A stretch of 64,000 nt of DNA from Salinarimonas ramus. GTDB taxonomy: Bacteria; Pseudomonadota; Alphaproteobacteria; Rhizobiales; Beijerinckiaceae. The position numbers and the translations under genes were made by a program. A model generated the notes under the pieces. The model searched no databases and had not been told where the DNA came from. It worked only from the letters and a program-made list of their open reading frames with translations. The DNA is taken from contig NZ_BMMF01000004.1 of the NCBI RefSeq assembly GCF_014645695.1, forward strand, positions 255,261 to 319,260. The letters are read 5' to 3'. Positions 1 to 8,824 of the stretch are shown here, one piece after another; position 1 is the stretch's first letter, and each line of letters begins with the position of its first letter.

Positions 1-521
1 ACCAGACGCTCGCCCTCTCGCCGGCTCTGTCCATCGCCGACAACATGTTCCTCGGCCGCGAGATCAAGAAGAGCGGCCCGCTCGGGCGCTTCCTCGGCGC
101 GCTCGACCGCGGCGCCATGCGCCGGATCGCCCGCCAGAAGCTCTCCGAGCTCGGCCTCATGACCATCCAGGACATCGATCAGGCGGTGGAGACCCTGTCG
201 GGCGGCCAGCGCCAGGGCGTGGCGGTGGCCCGCGCCGCCGCCTTCGGCTCGAAGGTGGTCATCATGGACGAGCCGACGGCGGCGCTCGGCGTGAAGGAGA
301 GCCGGCGCGTGCTCGACCTCATCCTGGAGGTGCGCGCCCGCGGCCTGCCCATCGTGCTGATCTCGCACAACATGCCCCACGTCTTCGAGATCGCCGACCG
401 CATCCACGTCCACCGCCTGGGCCGGCGCCTATGCGTCGTGCGCCCCGGCGACGTCTCGATGTCCGACGCCGTCGCCTTCATGACCGGTGCCAAGGAGCCG
501 CCGGAGGCACTCGCCGCGTGA
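1..521 (+). CDS. Sugar ABC transporter ATP-binding protein, 3' part (partial)
   Basis: The gene is cut by the window start; the reading frame is open from base 3 and ends in TGA at 519-521, leaving about 172 codons. It carries the ABC signature LSGGQRQ, a Walker B segment (VVIMDEP) and an H-loop (LISHN), so this is the C-terminal two thirds of a nucleotide-binding domain. The wording around the signature and the single NBD ending near VAFMTGAKEPP resemble FrcA-type carbohydrate importers, which are about 260 residues long. It would energise sugar uptake at the inner membrane. The permease and binding-protein genes must lie left of the window, so the substrate cannot be told. Confidence 0.85.
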   Translation, partial: QTLALSPALSIADNMFLGREIKKSGPLGRFLGALDRGAMRRIARQKLSELGLMTIQDIDQAVETLSGGQRQGVAVARAAAFGSKVVIMDEPTAALGVKESRRVLDLILEVRARGLPIVLISHNMPHVFEIADRIHVHRLGRRLCVVRPGDVSMSDAVAFMTGAKEPPEALAA

Positions 522-536
522 CGCGGGAGGACCCCA

Positions 537-736
537 CTCTCCTTCCCTGTAAGGGAAGGTGGCGCGCCGCAAAGCGGCGTGACGGATGGGGCGTGGCGCG
601 AAGCGACGCGTTCCGCGAAGCGGAAGCCTCGGTGTCCAGCGACGCACGTCCGTTTCGGCTGTGCCGAACGCGCGTCCCGCGCGCCCCATCCGTCTCGGCT
701 TCGCCGAGCCACCTTCCCCTACAGTGAAGGAAAGGG
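537..736. repeat. Composite palindromic intergenic repeat, copy 1
   Basis: The gap after the sugar ATPase begins with CTCCTTCCCTGTAAGGGAAG and ends with the near-inverse CCTTCCCCTACAGTGAAGG. The right half, read on the minus strand, nearly matches the left half of the second repeat at 1509-1675 (shared pieces GAAGGTGGCTCGGC, GAGACGGATGGGGCGCGC, TTCGGC..AGCCGAAACG). No gene is seen here. It looks like a dispersed, non-coding palindromic element. Confidence 0.7.
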
Positions 737-745
737 CGTGCTTTC

Positions 746-1447
746 CTACATGCCGAGCACCGCCTCCACCCATCGCGGCACCGTCTCGCTCGCCCGTCCG
801 TAATCCGTCTCGTCGAACAGATACGCGTTGTCGGAGGGATCGAGGTTGATCTCGCGCGTGGCGATCCCCGCCTGCCGCGCGGCGCCGACGAGCCCCGCCG
901 CCGGGTAGACCGCGCCCGAGGTGCCGATGGCCACGAAAAGGTCCGCCGCCATCAGCCGCTCCTCGATCGCGTCGAGGTGGAAGGGGATCTCGCCGAACCA
1001 GACGACGTGCGGACGCAGCGTCCCCTCGCGACCGCAGGCCGAGCAGCGCGATCCTCCCGCGAGATCGCAGCGCACCTCCGCAACCGCCTCGCAGGCGGTG
1101 CAGCGCGCCTTGAGGAGCTCGCCGTGCATGTGCAGCACCTCGCGATGGCCGGCGCGCTCGTGCAGGTCGTCGATGTTCTGCGTGACGAGGGTGAGCCGCC
1201 CGCCCCGCTCGGCGAGCCCCGCCTCGAGCCGCGCCAGCGCGCGATGCGCCGCGTTCGGCTCGGCCGCCAGCAGGTTCTCCCGACGCGCGTCGTAGAAGGC
1301 CTGCACGGTCTGCGGATCGCGCGCGAAGGCTTGCGGGGTCGCGAGCTTCATGGGATCGAACTTCGCCCAGATCCCGCCCACGTCCCGGAACGTGCCGAGC
1401 CCGCTCTCCGCGGAGATCCCGGCGCCGGTGAGGACGAGAATGTTCAT
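746..1447 (-). CDS. cobB: NAD-dependent protein deacylase, sirtuin family (CobB-like)
   Basis: A class III sirtuin that removes acyl groups from lysines using NAD+. From the ATG at 1447 the protein has 233 residues. It shows the NAD-binding GAGISAESG (9-17), TQNIDDLH, the catalytic His in HMHGE (H108) and a zinc site of four cysteines (C116, C119, C135, C138). Y52 and R55 form the YxxR pair that in E. coli CobB favours acidic acyl groups such as succinyl. An ATG five codons upstream (1462) is also possible; I prefer 1447 because CobB homologs start directly at the first beta strand. It stands alone between two copies of a palindromic repeat. Confidence 0.93.
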   Translation of the reverse strand: MNILVLTGAGISAESGLGTFRDVGGIWAKFDPMKLATPQAFARDPQTVQAFYDARRENLLAAEPNAAHRALARLEAGLAERGGRLTLVTQNIDDLHERAGHREVLHMHGELLKARCTACEAVAEVRCDLAGGSRCSACGREGTLRPHVVWFGEIPFHLDAIEERLMAADLFVAIGTSGAVYPAAGLVGAARQAGIATREINLDPSDNAYLFDETDYGRASETVPRWVEAVLGM

Positions 1448-1508
1448 CGCAAGATCCGCCATGGCGCGAGCCTAGCGCATGCGACACCGACCGCGAAAGC
1501 AGGAGCGC

Positions 1509-1675
1509 CTCCCTCTCCTTCCCTGTAGGGGAAGGTGGCTCGGCGCAGCCGAGACGGATGGGGCGCGCGACGCGCGTGTTCGGCAAAGCCGAAACGAGGC
1601 GAAACCAGATCAGGCGACACACCCCACCGCTGGCCGCCTGCGGCGGCATTCCCCTTCCCTACAGGGAGGGAGGAA
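1509..1675. repeat. Composite palindromic intergenic repeat, copy 2
   Basis: It starts CCCTCTCCTTCCCTGTAGGG and ends in the inverse ATTCCCCTTCCCTACAGGGA. The left half has the same unit as copy 1 in the opposite orientation, including GAGACGGATGGGGCGCGC and a small TTCGGCAAAGCCGAA hairpin. It fills the space between the sirtuin start and the end of the DUF1489 gene. Confidence 0.7.
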
Positions 1676-1685
1676 GGTCGCGCCT

Positions 1686-2138
1686 TCAGAGCAGCCCCAG
1701 CTCCGCCAGCTCCCGCCTCAAGCCCTCGGGCATCTCCGCGAGCCCCGCGGCCGCTTCGCCCGAGAGGTCGGCCGGCGCGTCCTTCTCCTCGAGGTAACGC
1801 CAGCCCTGAAACGGGCGGCACGGTCGCGGCTGGACCGGCACCACCACGGGTTCGAGCACGAGGTGGCAGCGCCCGATCCCGGCCTCGTCGGTGAAGGGGC
1901 GGATCTCGAGGAGCCGCTGGCGCGCGCAGAGCTGGCCCTTGATCACCCAGTAGAGCGAGCCGCGCCCGGCGATTTCGTCCATGCGCTTGGGCACCATGCG
2001 CGTCGTGTGCCGCTGCTCGTAGGCGCGCCCGGCGCGCTTCGCCCAGATCCGGTTCTCCTCGATCCAGCCTTCGAGATCCGCGATCGACTCGGCGCCGACG
2101 CAGAGCTTGAGCAGGTGGAGGGGAGCGCGTGCATGCAT
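1686..2138 (-). CDS. DUF1489 family protein
   Basis: A 150-residue soluble protein starting MHARAPLHLLKLCVG. It matches my memory of the DUF1489 family found widely in Alphaproteobacteria, with the recurring wording SIADLEGWIEE, the Arg-rich TTRMVPKR and LYWVIKGQLCARQRLL. The function is not known. I placed the start at 2138 because the preceding in-frame codons are Arg-rich and unlike the family. It is a single-gene unit, divergent from rpsD. Confidence 0.8.
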   Translation of the reverse strand: MHARAPLHLLKLCVGAESIADLEGWIEENRIWAKRAGRAYEQRHTTRMVPKRMDEIAGRGSLYWVIKGQLCARQRLLEIRPFTDEAGIGRCHLVLEPVVVPVQPRPCRPFQGWRYLEEKDAPADLSGEAAAGLAEMPEGLRRELAELGLL

Positions 2139-2231
2139 GGGAGGGATGTAGCGCGTGACGCGCGGGCGGTCGAGGCACGCGCGGGGGATGTCCACGGCGA
2201 TATCGCCGCGGCGGCAGGCGCCCCGCCTTCG

Positions 2232-2260
2232 TTGACACCCGCGCCGTCCTCGTCTATGCC
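2232..2260 (+). promoter_or_regulatory. Candidate sigma-70-type promoter of rpsD
   Basis: TTGACA at 2232-2237 is followed after 17 bases by TATGCC at 2255-2260. It lies about 170 bp before the rpsD ATG in the 295-bp gap between divergent genes. The -35 is perfect and the spacing ideal; the -10 is weak, as is common in this group. The rest of the gap shows no gene. Confidence 0.5.
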
Positions 2261-2433
2261 GCACCCCGAAGCGCGGGTCTCGCCACGAGGCCCGCGTTCT
2301 CGTTCACGCACCCGTGGATCCGGCCGGCAGGTCGGGCCTGTCGTCCCGATCGGTTCGCCGCGCACGCGGCTCGCCGCGAGGGAAGAGGAGGGCGCGTTCC
2401 TCGCAAGACCAGACAACGCAAAGAGGAACCGCG

Positions 2434-3051
2434 ATGTCGAAGCGCATTGAGGCGAAGTACAAGATCGACCGCCGCCTCGGTCAGAACATCTGGGGCCGTC
2501 CCAAGAGCCCCGTCAATCGTCGCGAGTACGGCCCCGGCCAGCACGGACAGCGCCGCAAGGGCAAGATGTCCGACTTCGGCACGCAGCTGCGCGCCAAGCA
2601 GAAGCTCAAGGGCTACTACGCGAACATCACCGAGAAGCAGTTCCGCCGCTACTACGCCGAGGCGATCCGCCAGAAGGGCGATTCCGGCGAAAACCTGGTC
2701 GGCCTGCTCGAGCGCCGTCTCGACGCGGTGATCTACCGCGCGAAGTTCGTGGCGACCCCGTTCGCCGCCCGCCAGTTCGTCAACCACGGCCACATCCGCG
2801 TCAACGGTCGCCGGGTGAACATCCCGAGCTACCTCGTGAAGCCGGGTGACGTCATCGAGGTGAAGCAGGCCTCCAAGCAGCTCGTCGTGGTCCTCGAGGC
2901 CTCGCAGCTCGCCGAGCGCGACGTGCCGGACTACATCGACGTCGACCATTCCAAGATGGTCGCCACCTACGGTCGGATCCCGACCCTCTCCGAGGTGCCG
3001 TATCCGGTGCAGATGGAGCCGAACCTCGTCATCGAGTTCTACTCGCGCTGA
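2434..3051 (+). CDS. rpsD: 30S ribosomal protein S4
   Basis: A primary 16S rRNA-binding protein of the small subunit that nucleates assembly and sits at the mRNA entry site. It has 205 residues, as expected, with the N-terminal region ([16 protein letters not shown]) and the S4 RNA-binding domain in the middle ([23 protein letters not shown]). The start ATG follows AGAGG at a normal distance. As in many Alphaproteobacteria it is a stand-alone gene outside the alpha operon, here with its own promoter and a strong terminator. Confidence 0.98.
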   Translation: MSKRIEAKYKIDRRLGQNIWGRPKSPVNRREYGPGQHGQRRKGKMSDFGTQLRAKQKLKGYYANITEKQFRRYYAEAIRQKGDSGENLVGLLERRLDAVIYRAKFVATPFAARQFVNHGHIRVNGRRVNIPSYLVKPGDVIEVKQASKQLVVVLEASQLAERDVPDYIDVDHSKMVATYGRIPTLSEVPYPVQMEPNLVIEFYSR

Positions 3052-3087
3052 TCGCCCACGGGCGTCGCGCCGAGAGCCGAGAACGAC

Positions 3088-3123
3088 GAAGCCGCCCGGG
3101 AGACCGGGCGGCTTCTTTCGTTT
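3088..3123 (+). terminator. Intrinsic terminator of rpsD
   Basis: GAAGCCGCCCGG (3088-3099) and CCGGGCGGCTTC (3104-3115) form a perfect 12-bp stem with a GAGA loop, followed by TTTCGTTT. It could also stop the convergent gene from the right. Confidence 0.9.
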
Positions 3124-3148
3124 CACGAGCCGTGCGCGGCAGGGGCGC

Positions 3149-3907
3149 TCAGTGCCAGCCGCGGCCCCCGCCGTGCATGCCGTGATGCATGCCCCCGTAC
3201 ATGCCCCCGTGCATCCCGTGCTCCATGCCGGCGCGGCGCGGACGCATGTCGAAGCCGCCGAGCTCGCGCACCAGCACCGGCAGGAGCTCCTGCTGCTGCG
3301 CGTCGAGGCTGTCCCAGAAGGGCCGCATGGCCTGCGCCAGCCCGCCGATCTCCTCGGCCCGGGCGCTGGCGCCGGCGGCGCGGCGCTCGAGGCGCTCCAT
3401 GAAGTCGCCGCGCGCGCCTTCACGCATCGCGCCGCGCATCTCCTCATCGCTCATCATCGGCCCGAAGCCGGGCGCGCCCGGGCGACCCTCGCCGCGGCGC
3501 ATGGCGTCGCGCCGCTCGGCCATGGCCTCCCAGCGCTCCCGGCGCTCCTCGCGCATCGCCTCGCGACGGCCCTCGCGTGCCTGCGCCGCCGCGCGCCAGG
3601 CCTGCGCCACCGGCTCGAACAGGGCCGCCTGCTCGTCGGTGAGGTCGAGCCCGACGCGGATGCCGGCGAGGCGCGCGTCGAGGATCGCGCCGCGGTCGAC
3701 GCCCCGCGCCTCACCCCGCATCTCGTCAGCGCGCATCATCTCGTGCCCGCCCATCATGCCTCGACCCATCGTACCTTGGCCCATCATCCCCTGCCCCATC
3801 ATGCCCGGCCCGCTCCCGGGACCCGGCTGCTGGGCGAGCGCCGGCGCTCCGGCGAGGGCGGCGACGGTCGCCAGGGCGAGGAAGGTGGCGCGGCGTGACT
3901 GTGTCAT
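3149..3907 (-). CDS. Spy/CpxP-like (LTXXQ) periplasmic protein with Met/His-rich ends
   Basis: A 252-residue exported protein with a signal peptide ending near ALAQQ. The core has an LTxxQ-type motif (LDLTDEQAALF) and a long charged helical stretch, as in the Spy/CpxP family of periplasmic chaperones and metal-stress proteins. After the signal peptide comes a run of MMGQGMMGQGTMGRGMMGG, and the C-terminus is another Met-Gly-His run (GMHGGMYGGMHHGMHGG). Such tails are typical of Cu/Ag-binding sequences, so a periplasmic metal-sensing or metal-holding role is inferred. No metal regulator is adjacent. Confidence 0.75.
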   Translation of the reverse strand: MTQSRRATFLALATVAALAGAPALAQQPGPGSGPGMMGQGMMGQGTMGRGMMGGHEMMRADEMRGEARGVDRGAILDARLAGIRVGLDLTDEQAALFEPVAQAWRAAAQAREGRREAMREERRERWEAMAERRDAMRRGEGRPGAPGFGPMMSDEEMRGAMREGARGDFMERLERRAAGASARAEEIGGLAQAMRPFWDSLDAQQQELLPVLVRELGGFDMRPRRAGMEHGMHGGMYGGMHHGMHGGGRGWH

Positions 3908-3997
3908 GGCTGTCCTCGTTCGTTACGGGGCGCGCTGCGATGCGCGCGCTTCGAGACGCAATGTCGCAGGCCCCGGCTCCGCACGAGGTGGCCGGAA

Positions 3998-4015
3998 CAT
4001 GACGATTTGGTCATG
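3998..4015. promoter_or_regulatory. Short inverted repeat upstream of the Spy-like gene
   Basis: CATGAC (3998-4003) and GTCATG (4010-4015) are inverted around 6 bases, about 90 bp before the start codon of the Spy-like gene. It could be an operator; the half-sites are short, so this is weak. Confidence 0.25.
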
Positions 4016-4043
4016 AACGCACGAGACGAGGTCGGGTGCCGTC

Positions 4044-4871
4044 TCAGCCCACGGGCTTCTGCCAATCCCCGGAGGGCGGCTGCGCCGGCTTCGCCGCGGC
4101 GCCGCTCTCGCCACCGCCGACCTTCGACATGAACCCGCGCAGGAGATCGATGGGCACGGGAAAGACGATCGTCGAGTTCTTGTCGCCGGCGATGTCGTAG
4201 AGGCTCGACAGGTAGCGCAGCTGCATCGCCTCGGGGGTCTGCGCCAGGATGCCGGCCGCTTCCGAGAGTTTCTGGGAGGCCTGCATCTCGCCCTCCGCGT
4301 CGATGATCCGGGCGCGCCGGTTGCGCTCGGCCTCGGCCTGGCGGGCGATGGCGCGCACCATGCTCTCGTCGATGTCGACGTGCTTGATCTCGACGTTGGC
4401 GACCTTGATGCCCCAGGCGTCGGTCTGGCTGTCGAGGATCTCCTGGATGTCCGAATTGAGCTTGTCGCGCTCCGACAGCATCTCGTCGAGGTCGTGCTTG
4501 CCGAGCACCGAGCGCAGCGTCGTCTGGGCGAGCTGGCTCGTGGCCATCATGTAGTCCTCCACCTGGATGATGGAGCGATCGGCGTCGACGACGCGGAAAT
4601 AGATCACCGCGTTGACCTTCACCGAGACGTTGTCCTTCGAGATCACGTCCTGGGAGGGCACGTCCATGGTGATGGTGCGCATGTCCACCTTCACCGCCTG
4701 CTGCAGGAAGGGGATGACGAAGATGATGCCCGGCCCCTTCACGCCCGTGTAGCGGCCCAGCGTGAAGACGACGGCGCGCTCGTATTCCCGCATGATGCGG
4801 ATCGCGCTCGCGACGATGCCCAGCACGACGAGGGCGATGACGAGATAGGCGACGAGGTCGAGACCGAGCAT
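4044..4871 (-). CDS. Slipin / SPFH (band 7) membrane protein
   Basis: A 275-residue stomatin-like protein: one N-terminal membrane helix ([16 protein letters not shown]), an SPFH domain ([38 protein letters not shown]), then a coiled Ala/Glu/Arg-rich region ([19 protein letters not shown]). Slipins form inner-membrane scaffolds and commonly pair with NfeD-type proteases that cleave them. The nfeD gene lies 10 bp upstream on the same strand, so the two are very likely co-transcribed partners. The hydrophilic C-terminus is of normal length. Confidence 0.93.
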   Translation of the reverse strand: MLGLDLVAYLVIALVVLGIVASAIRIMREYERAVVFTLGRYTGVKGPGIIFVIPFLQQAVKVDMRTITMDVPSQDVISKDNVSVKVNAVIYFRVVDADRSIIQVEDYMMATSQLAQTTLRSVLGKHDLDEMLSERDKLNSDIQEILDSQTDAWGIKVANVEIKHVDIDESMVRAIARQAEAERNRRARIIDAEGEMQASQKLSEAAGILAQTPEAMQLRYLSSLYDIAGDKNSTIVFPVPIDLLRGFMSKVGGGESGAAAKPAQPPSGDWQKPVG

Positions 4872-4881
4872 CCGGTGCTCC

Positions 4882-6279
4882 TCAGGGTTCGGGGCGGGTG
4901 GTTGCGGAGCGCGGCGCGCCCGCTGCCGCGTCGGTGCGGAACGGCGTTCGGGACACGGTGAGGGTGAGCCCGTCGCGCGCGTGGACGTGGACGCGCTCGC
5001 CCGTCGCCATCGGCTCGTCGGCGCGGGCGCGCCAGCGCTCGCCGTGGATCTCGACCTCGCCGGCGAAGCCCTCCCAGTGGATCACCCGCGCGACCTCCGA
5101 GACGAGCGCCTCGTCGCCGCTCGCGGGGCGCCGGCGCAGGGCGCGCACCGCGGCGGCGAGGACGAGGGTCAGGAGCAGGGTGGTCGCCGCCGTGGCGGTG
5201 AGCGCGACCGCGGGCGAGAGCGTGAAGCCCGGCGCGTCGGTATCGAACAGGATGAAGGAGCCGAAGGCGAAGGCCGCCGCGCCCCCGATGCCGAGCGCCC
5301 CGAAGGAGGGCACGAACACCTCCGCCACCATCAAGGCGAGGCCGAGAGCCAGCAGCAGCACCCCCGTCACGTCGATCGGCAGGAAGTTGAGCGCGAACAG
5401 GCCCAGCAGCAGCGAGATCGCGCCGACCACGCCCGAGAAGATCATGCCCGGGTTCGCGAACTCGAAGACGATGCCGTAGACGCCGATGAGCAGCAGGATG
5501 TAGGCGATGTTGGGGTTCGTCAGCAGCGTCAGCGCCTCGACGAGGAAGCCGGCCTCGTGCTCCACGATGGCCGCCCCGTCGGTGTCGAGCCGCACGTCCG
5601 TCTCGCCCAGGCGCACCACGTATCCCGCCGCCTCGCGCACGACGTCGCTCGTGTCCGCGGCGAGGATTTCGACGATGCCGTCCTGCACCGCGTCCGCGGC
5701 GGTCGCGGTGGCGGCCTCGCGCACCGCGCGTTCGGCGAAGCCGACGTCGCGCCCGCGCAGCTCGGCCAGCGAGCGTATCCAGGCGACGGCGTCGTTCACG
5801 GCCTTGGCGCGCAGGTCGTCGCCGATGTCGCCGCCCATGCCCACCGGCGTCGCGGCGCCGAGCGTTGTGCTCGGCGCCATGGCGGCGAGATGGCTCGCAT
5901 AGAGGATGTAGGTGCCCGCCGAGGCCGCCCGCGCGCCGGCGGGGGCGACGTGCGTCACCACCGGCACGGGCGACGCGAGGATCGCTGCGACGATGTCGCG
6001 GGTCGCGTCCAGGAGCCCGCCTGGGGTGTCGATGCGCAGGAGCAGCATGCCGCCCTCGGCGTCGCGCGCCTCGGCGAGCGCGTTCTCGGCGAGGAGCGTC
6101 GTCGCGGGGCCGATGGGGCCGTCGATCTCGGCGACGATCACGGTCTCGACCGGGTAGGCGGACGGCCCGTCCGGCGCCGCCCGAATCTGCGCGCGCGTCC
6201 CGCCGCTCTCGCCGAGCGCGCCCGCGAGGAGCAGCACGAGGCCGGCGAGGAGGCAGGTGAGCGCGCGCAGGCCCTTCAT
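4882..6279 (-). CDS. NfeD family membrane serine protease (ClpP-class)
   Basis: A 465-residue protein with a signal peptide, a ClpP/SppA-like protease domain (residues about 45-230), several membrane helices (about 270-390) and a C-terminal NfeD OB-fold ([23 protein letters not shown]). The likely nucleophile is S120 in [10 protein letters not shown], and the general base is K159 in LRAKAVND, giving the Ser-Lys dyad of the 1510-N type protease that cuts slipin C-termini. Its start codon overlaps the stop of the upstream yihY-like gene (ATGA), and slipin follows after 10 bp. Confidence 0.93.
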   Translation of the reverse strand: MKGLRALTCLLAGLVLLLAGALGESGGTRAQIRAAPDGPSAYPVETVIVAEIDGPIGPATTLLAENALAEARDAEGGMLLLRIDTPGGLLDATRDIVAAILASPVPVVTHVAPAGARAASAGTYILYASHLAAMAPSTTLGAATPVGMGGDIGDDLRAKAVNDAVAWIRSLAELRGRDVGFAERAVREAATATAADAVQDGIVEILAADTSDVVREAAGYVVRLGETDVRLDTDGAAIVEHEAGFLVEALTLLTNPNIAYILLLIGVYGIVFEFANPGMIFSGVVGAISLLLGLFALNFLPIDVTGVLLLALGLALMVAEVFVPSFGALGIGGAAAFAFGSFILFDTDAPGFTLSPAVALTATAATTLLLTLVLAAAVRALRRRPASGDEALVSEVARVIHWEGFAGEVEIHGERWRARADEPMATGERVHVHARDGLTLTVSRTPFRTDAAAGAPRSATTRPEP

Positions 6280-7388
6280 CGGCGCGCCTCCGCACCTTGC
6301 GTGTCGACCTTGGCGGGCCCGACCTGGTCGGCGACGACCGCCCCGCGGGCGCCCAGCGGCGATTCGGGTCGGCGGGTGGTGTCTCGTGCGGTCTGATGCT
6401 CCATCTCGGCGTCCAGCTCCGCCCCGACGAGCAGGATGACCGTGGAGATCCAGGCCCACATCATCACCGCCGCGATCGTGCCCAGCGACCCGTAGGTCGC
6501 GGAGAAGTCGGTCAGGTTCGAAACATAGTACGAAAATCCTGCCGAACCGATAAGCCAGACCGCGGACGCCGTGAGCGAGCCCGGCGTGATCCAGGCCCAG
6601 CGCGCGGGCACGCGGCTCGGTCCGTAGCGGTAGAGCGCGGCGATGCCGATGTTCGCGACCACGAACAGGACCAGCGTCGGGAACACGGCTATCAGGAGCC
6701 GCCCGATCCCGCCGAGCGGAAGAGCCGCGAGCACCACCGGCACGCCGACGACGACGTTCACGAGGATCATCGTGAAGACGAGCGTGGCGAGCGTGAACAG
6801 GAACGAGCGCCCGTAGAGCGAGACGAGCGAGCGCTTCTCCTGCTCGCCGTAGATGACGTTGAGCGCGTCGAAGAGCGCGAGCACCGCGCCGTTGATGATC
6901 CACAGGGCCACCGCCAGCGTGATGGCGAGGGTGAAGCTCAAGGTCCCGGTCTGCGCGGAGATGAGCCTATCGAGCTCGCTCGCGAGGAGCTCGAGCAGGC
7001 CCGTCGGCAGGAAGCCCTCGAGATCGTCGAGCTGCTGCGAGAGCACCTGCGGGTCCGCCACGAGCCCGAAGAGCGCGACCAGGGCGGCGAGCGAGGGCAC
7101 GATGGCGAAGACGAGGAAGAAGGCGGCGCCCGCCGCGTTGGGCGCGATGCGGTCGCGCGTGTAGCCCTCGATCACGCGCCAGAAGACGTCTCTCAGCCCG
7201 CGCCGGGGGATCGCCCACGGGCTCGTCGCGTCGCGGCCGCGCCCGTCCTCGCGGGCACGCGCCTGCGAGATCGTCAGCGGCTCGCGCCCGCGGCCCGCTG
7301 GCCGCCTGTGGCGGCGCGGCGGCGGCGGATCGTCGACGTGGCTGCGATCGGCACCGCTCTGGCTTCGGTCGTCGTCTCCTTCGCGCAC
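6276..7388 (-). CDS. YihY/BrkB family inner membrane protein
   Basis: A polytopic membrane protein with about six helices (GAAFFLVFAIVPSLAALVALFG, LAITLAVALWIINGAVLALF, SLGTIAAVMMWAWISTVILLVG) and the YihY signature region around ALFDALNVIYGE. The function of the family is unsettled. I chose the GTG at 7388, which has GGAG seven bases upstream and gives 370 residues; an earlier GTG at 7568 would add 60 Arg-rich residues that do not look like protein. Translation of nfeD is probably coupled to this gene through an ATGA overlap. Confidence 0.85.
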   Translation of the reverse strand: MREGDDDRSQSGADRSHVDDPPPPRRHRRPAGRGREPLTISQARAREDGRGRDATSPWAIPRRGLRDVFWRVIEGYTRDRIAPNAAGAAFFLVFAIVPSLAALVALFGLVADPQVLSQQLDDLEGFLPTGLLELLASELDRLISAQTGTLSFTLAITLAVALWIINGAVLALFDALNVIYGEQEKRSLVSLYGRSFLFTLATLVFTMILVNVVVGVPVVLAALPLGGIGRLLIAVFPTLVLFVVANIGIAALYRYGPSRVPARWAWITPGSLTASAVWLIGSAGFSYYVSNLTDFSATYGSLGTIAAVMMWAWISTVILLVGAELDAEMEHQTARDTTRRPESPLGARGAVVADQVGPAKVDTQGAEARR

Positions 7389-7532
7389 GAGGTCGCTCCG
7401 TCTTCGTTGCACCGGATCGGGCCTGCAGCCTTCCGCGAGGCGCGGCCGTGTGCGGACCTTGTGCGAACGCGCCCGCGATGGAAACCGTTCGTCGCGCGTG
7501 ACGAAGCGTCGCCATTGCCGACTCGAGCCCGC

Positions 7533-7558
7533 GGAACCCTGTCGTCTCTCGCGCGGTT
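7533..7558 (+). promoter_or_regulatory. EcfG-type general stress promoter
   Basis: GGAAC at 7533-7537, a 17-base spacer, then GGTT at 7555-7558. This is one mismatch from the alphaproteobacterial EcfG consensus GGAAC-N16/17-CGTT. It ends 30 bp before the first ATG of the small-protein operon, and a strong AGGAGG ribosome site follows at 7575-7580. Confidence 0.65.
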
Positions 7559-7588
7559 GAGTGGCCACACAGACAGGAGGGCGAATTC

Positions 7589-8362
7589 ATGACCGTCAGC
7601 GCTCAGAATGGCGACGACCGCGCCCGCGCCGATTGGGACGATCTCAAGCGCGAGGCCTCGGATGCCGCGCGCGACACGGCCGAGGAAGCCCGCGATGCGG
7701 GCTACGCCTTCGTCCATGGCGCGCGCGATCGTGCGGCCGACTACCTCGAGCGGCGCAAGGAGAGCGCCGTCCAATCCATCGACGACGTCGCGCATTCCCT
7801 GCGCGAGAGCTCGGAGAACTTCGACGACCGGCCGAACCTGCGCCTCTTCGTGGACAGTGCGGCGGACGGGCTCGAGAACCTCGCCGAGGAGATCCGCGAC
7901 CGCAGCTTCATCGAGGTCTATGCCGACGTGGAGCAGTTCGCGCGTCGCCGTCCCGCGGTGTTCGCCGCGGCGGCGGGCGTGGCGGGCTTCATGCTCGCGC
8001 GCTTCCTCAAGAGCTCGGCCGAGGAGGTCGAGGCGCGCGCCGTCTACGGCGACGAGATGCGCGCGCGTCGCAGCGCGCGCCGCTACGGCGGCGGCGACTA
8101 CGCGCCCGGCGCCGACGCGGCCGGCTTGAGGCCCACCGGCGGCCATGCCGCGGAGCGCACGCCGCCCGGCGAGACCCGTACGGGTCCCACCGGAACGGAG
8201 TCCGGGCGGAGCAACTCGTCGGCGACGTCGAGCTCGCATGCGGGTAGCGACGTGTCGGGCACCCGCACGCCCGATCGTGCGGGCTCGCAGCCCGGCACGG
8301 CCAACGCCGCCTCGGCGCAGGCCGCCGCCAACGCGGCCGCGCGTCCGCGCGGCGAGAGCTGA
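7589..8362 (+). CDS. Membrane-anchored stress protein, unknown function
   Basis: A 257-residue protein. The N-terminal half is a charged amphipathic helix rich in Ala, Asp, Glu and Arg (ARDTAEEARDAGYAFVHGARDRAADYLERR), similar in style to DUF883/ElaB and LEA-like proteins. One hydrophobic helix with Gly spacing follows (PAVFAAAAGVAGFMLARFL), then a disordered Ser/Thr/Pro/Gly-rich tail. It probably anchors to the inner membrane with a cytoplasmic helical part. It is the first gene of a four-gene set behind an EcfG-like promoter and resembles proteins annotated as nutrient-deprivation-induced in rhizobia. Confidence 0.7.
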   Translation: MTVSAQNGDDRARADWDDLKREASDAARDTAEEARDAGYAFVHGARDRAADYLERRKESAVQSIDDVAHSLRESSENFDDRPNLRLFVDSAADGLENLAEEIRDRSFIEVYADVEQFARRRPAVFAAAAGVAGFMLARFLKSSAEEVEARAVYGDEMRARRSARRYGGGDYAPGADAAGLRPTGGHAAERTPPGETRTGPTGTESGRSNSSATSSSHAGSDVSGTRTPDRAGSQPGTANAASAQAAANAAARPRGES

Positions 8363-8373
8363 GGAGGCGCGCC

Positions 8374-8808
8374 ATGGACCATCGTGATCCCGCCGTCGAT
8401 GCCGACCTCGCGCGCCGCAACGCGCGCGAGGGCGCATCGATCCAGAGCCTCGTCGCCGAGGCTCTGCGCGAGGCCACCGACCTCGCCCGCAAGGAGGTGG
8501 CGCTCTTCCGGGCCGAGATGAGCCACAACGTCAAGCTGCTCGTCGCCGGCATCGTGGCGCTGCTGGCCTCCAGCGTGTTCGCCATCGCGACGCTGGTGCT
8601 GCTCACCGACGCCTTCGTCGACTGGCTCGCCGTCGTCGTCGAGTCGCAAGCCCTGGCCTCGCTCATCGTCGCGGGCGTGATGCTCGTGATCACCATCGCG
8701 CTCGTGATGTACGGCCGTTCGAAGCTGTCCTCCGCGACGCTCGAGCCCACGCACACGATCCGCTCGGTGGAGCGCGACGGCGACGTGCTCTCGCACCGCC
8801 GGCACTGA
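8374..8808 (+). CDS. Phage holin family protein (PF07332 type), membrane protein
   Basis: A 144-residue protein with an N-terminal helix (SIQSLVAEALREATDLARKEVALFRAEM) and two membrane helices (LLVAGIVALLASSVFAIATLVLL and ASLIVAGVMLVITIALVMYG). This is the Phage_holin_3_6 layout. Despite the family name there are no phage genes nearby; in Alphaproteobacteria and Actinobacteria these are chromosomal, often stress-induced envelope proteins. It starts 11 bp after the previous stop with GAGGAGG as ribosome site. Confidence 0.8.
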   Translation: MDHRDPAVDADLARRNAREGASIQSLVAEALREATDLARKEVALFRAEMSHNVKLLVAGIVALLASSVFAIATLVLLTDAFVDWLAVVVESQALASLIVAGVMLVITIALVMYGRSKLSSATLEPTHTIRSVERDGDVLSHRRH

Positions 8809-8824
8809 CCGGAAGGGAGACGAG

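Noticed and set aside
429-1649. Long minus-strand frame across the sirtuin and the repeat
   Set aside because: It is out of frame with the sirtuin, extremely Arg/Gly/Ala-rich and has no family pattern; a shadow caused by high GC.
3152-3898. Long open plus-strand frame opposite the Spy-like gene
   Set aside because: It is the His/Ala-rich complement of the Met/Arg-rich gene, with no signal peptide or domain.
8374-8808. Holin gene as a sign of a prophage
   Set aside because: No other phage genes are near. PF07332 members are ordinary chromosomal proteins in stress operons.
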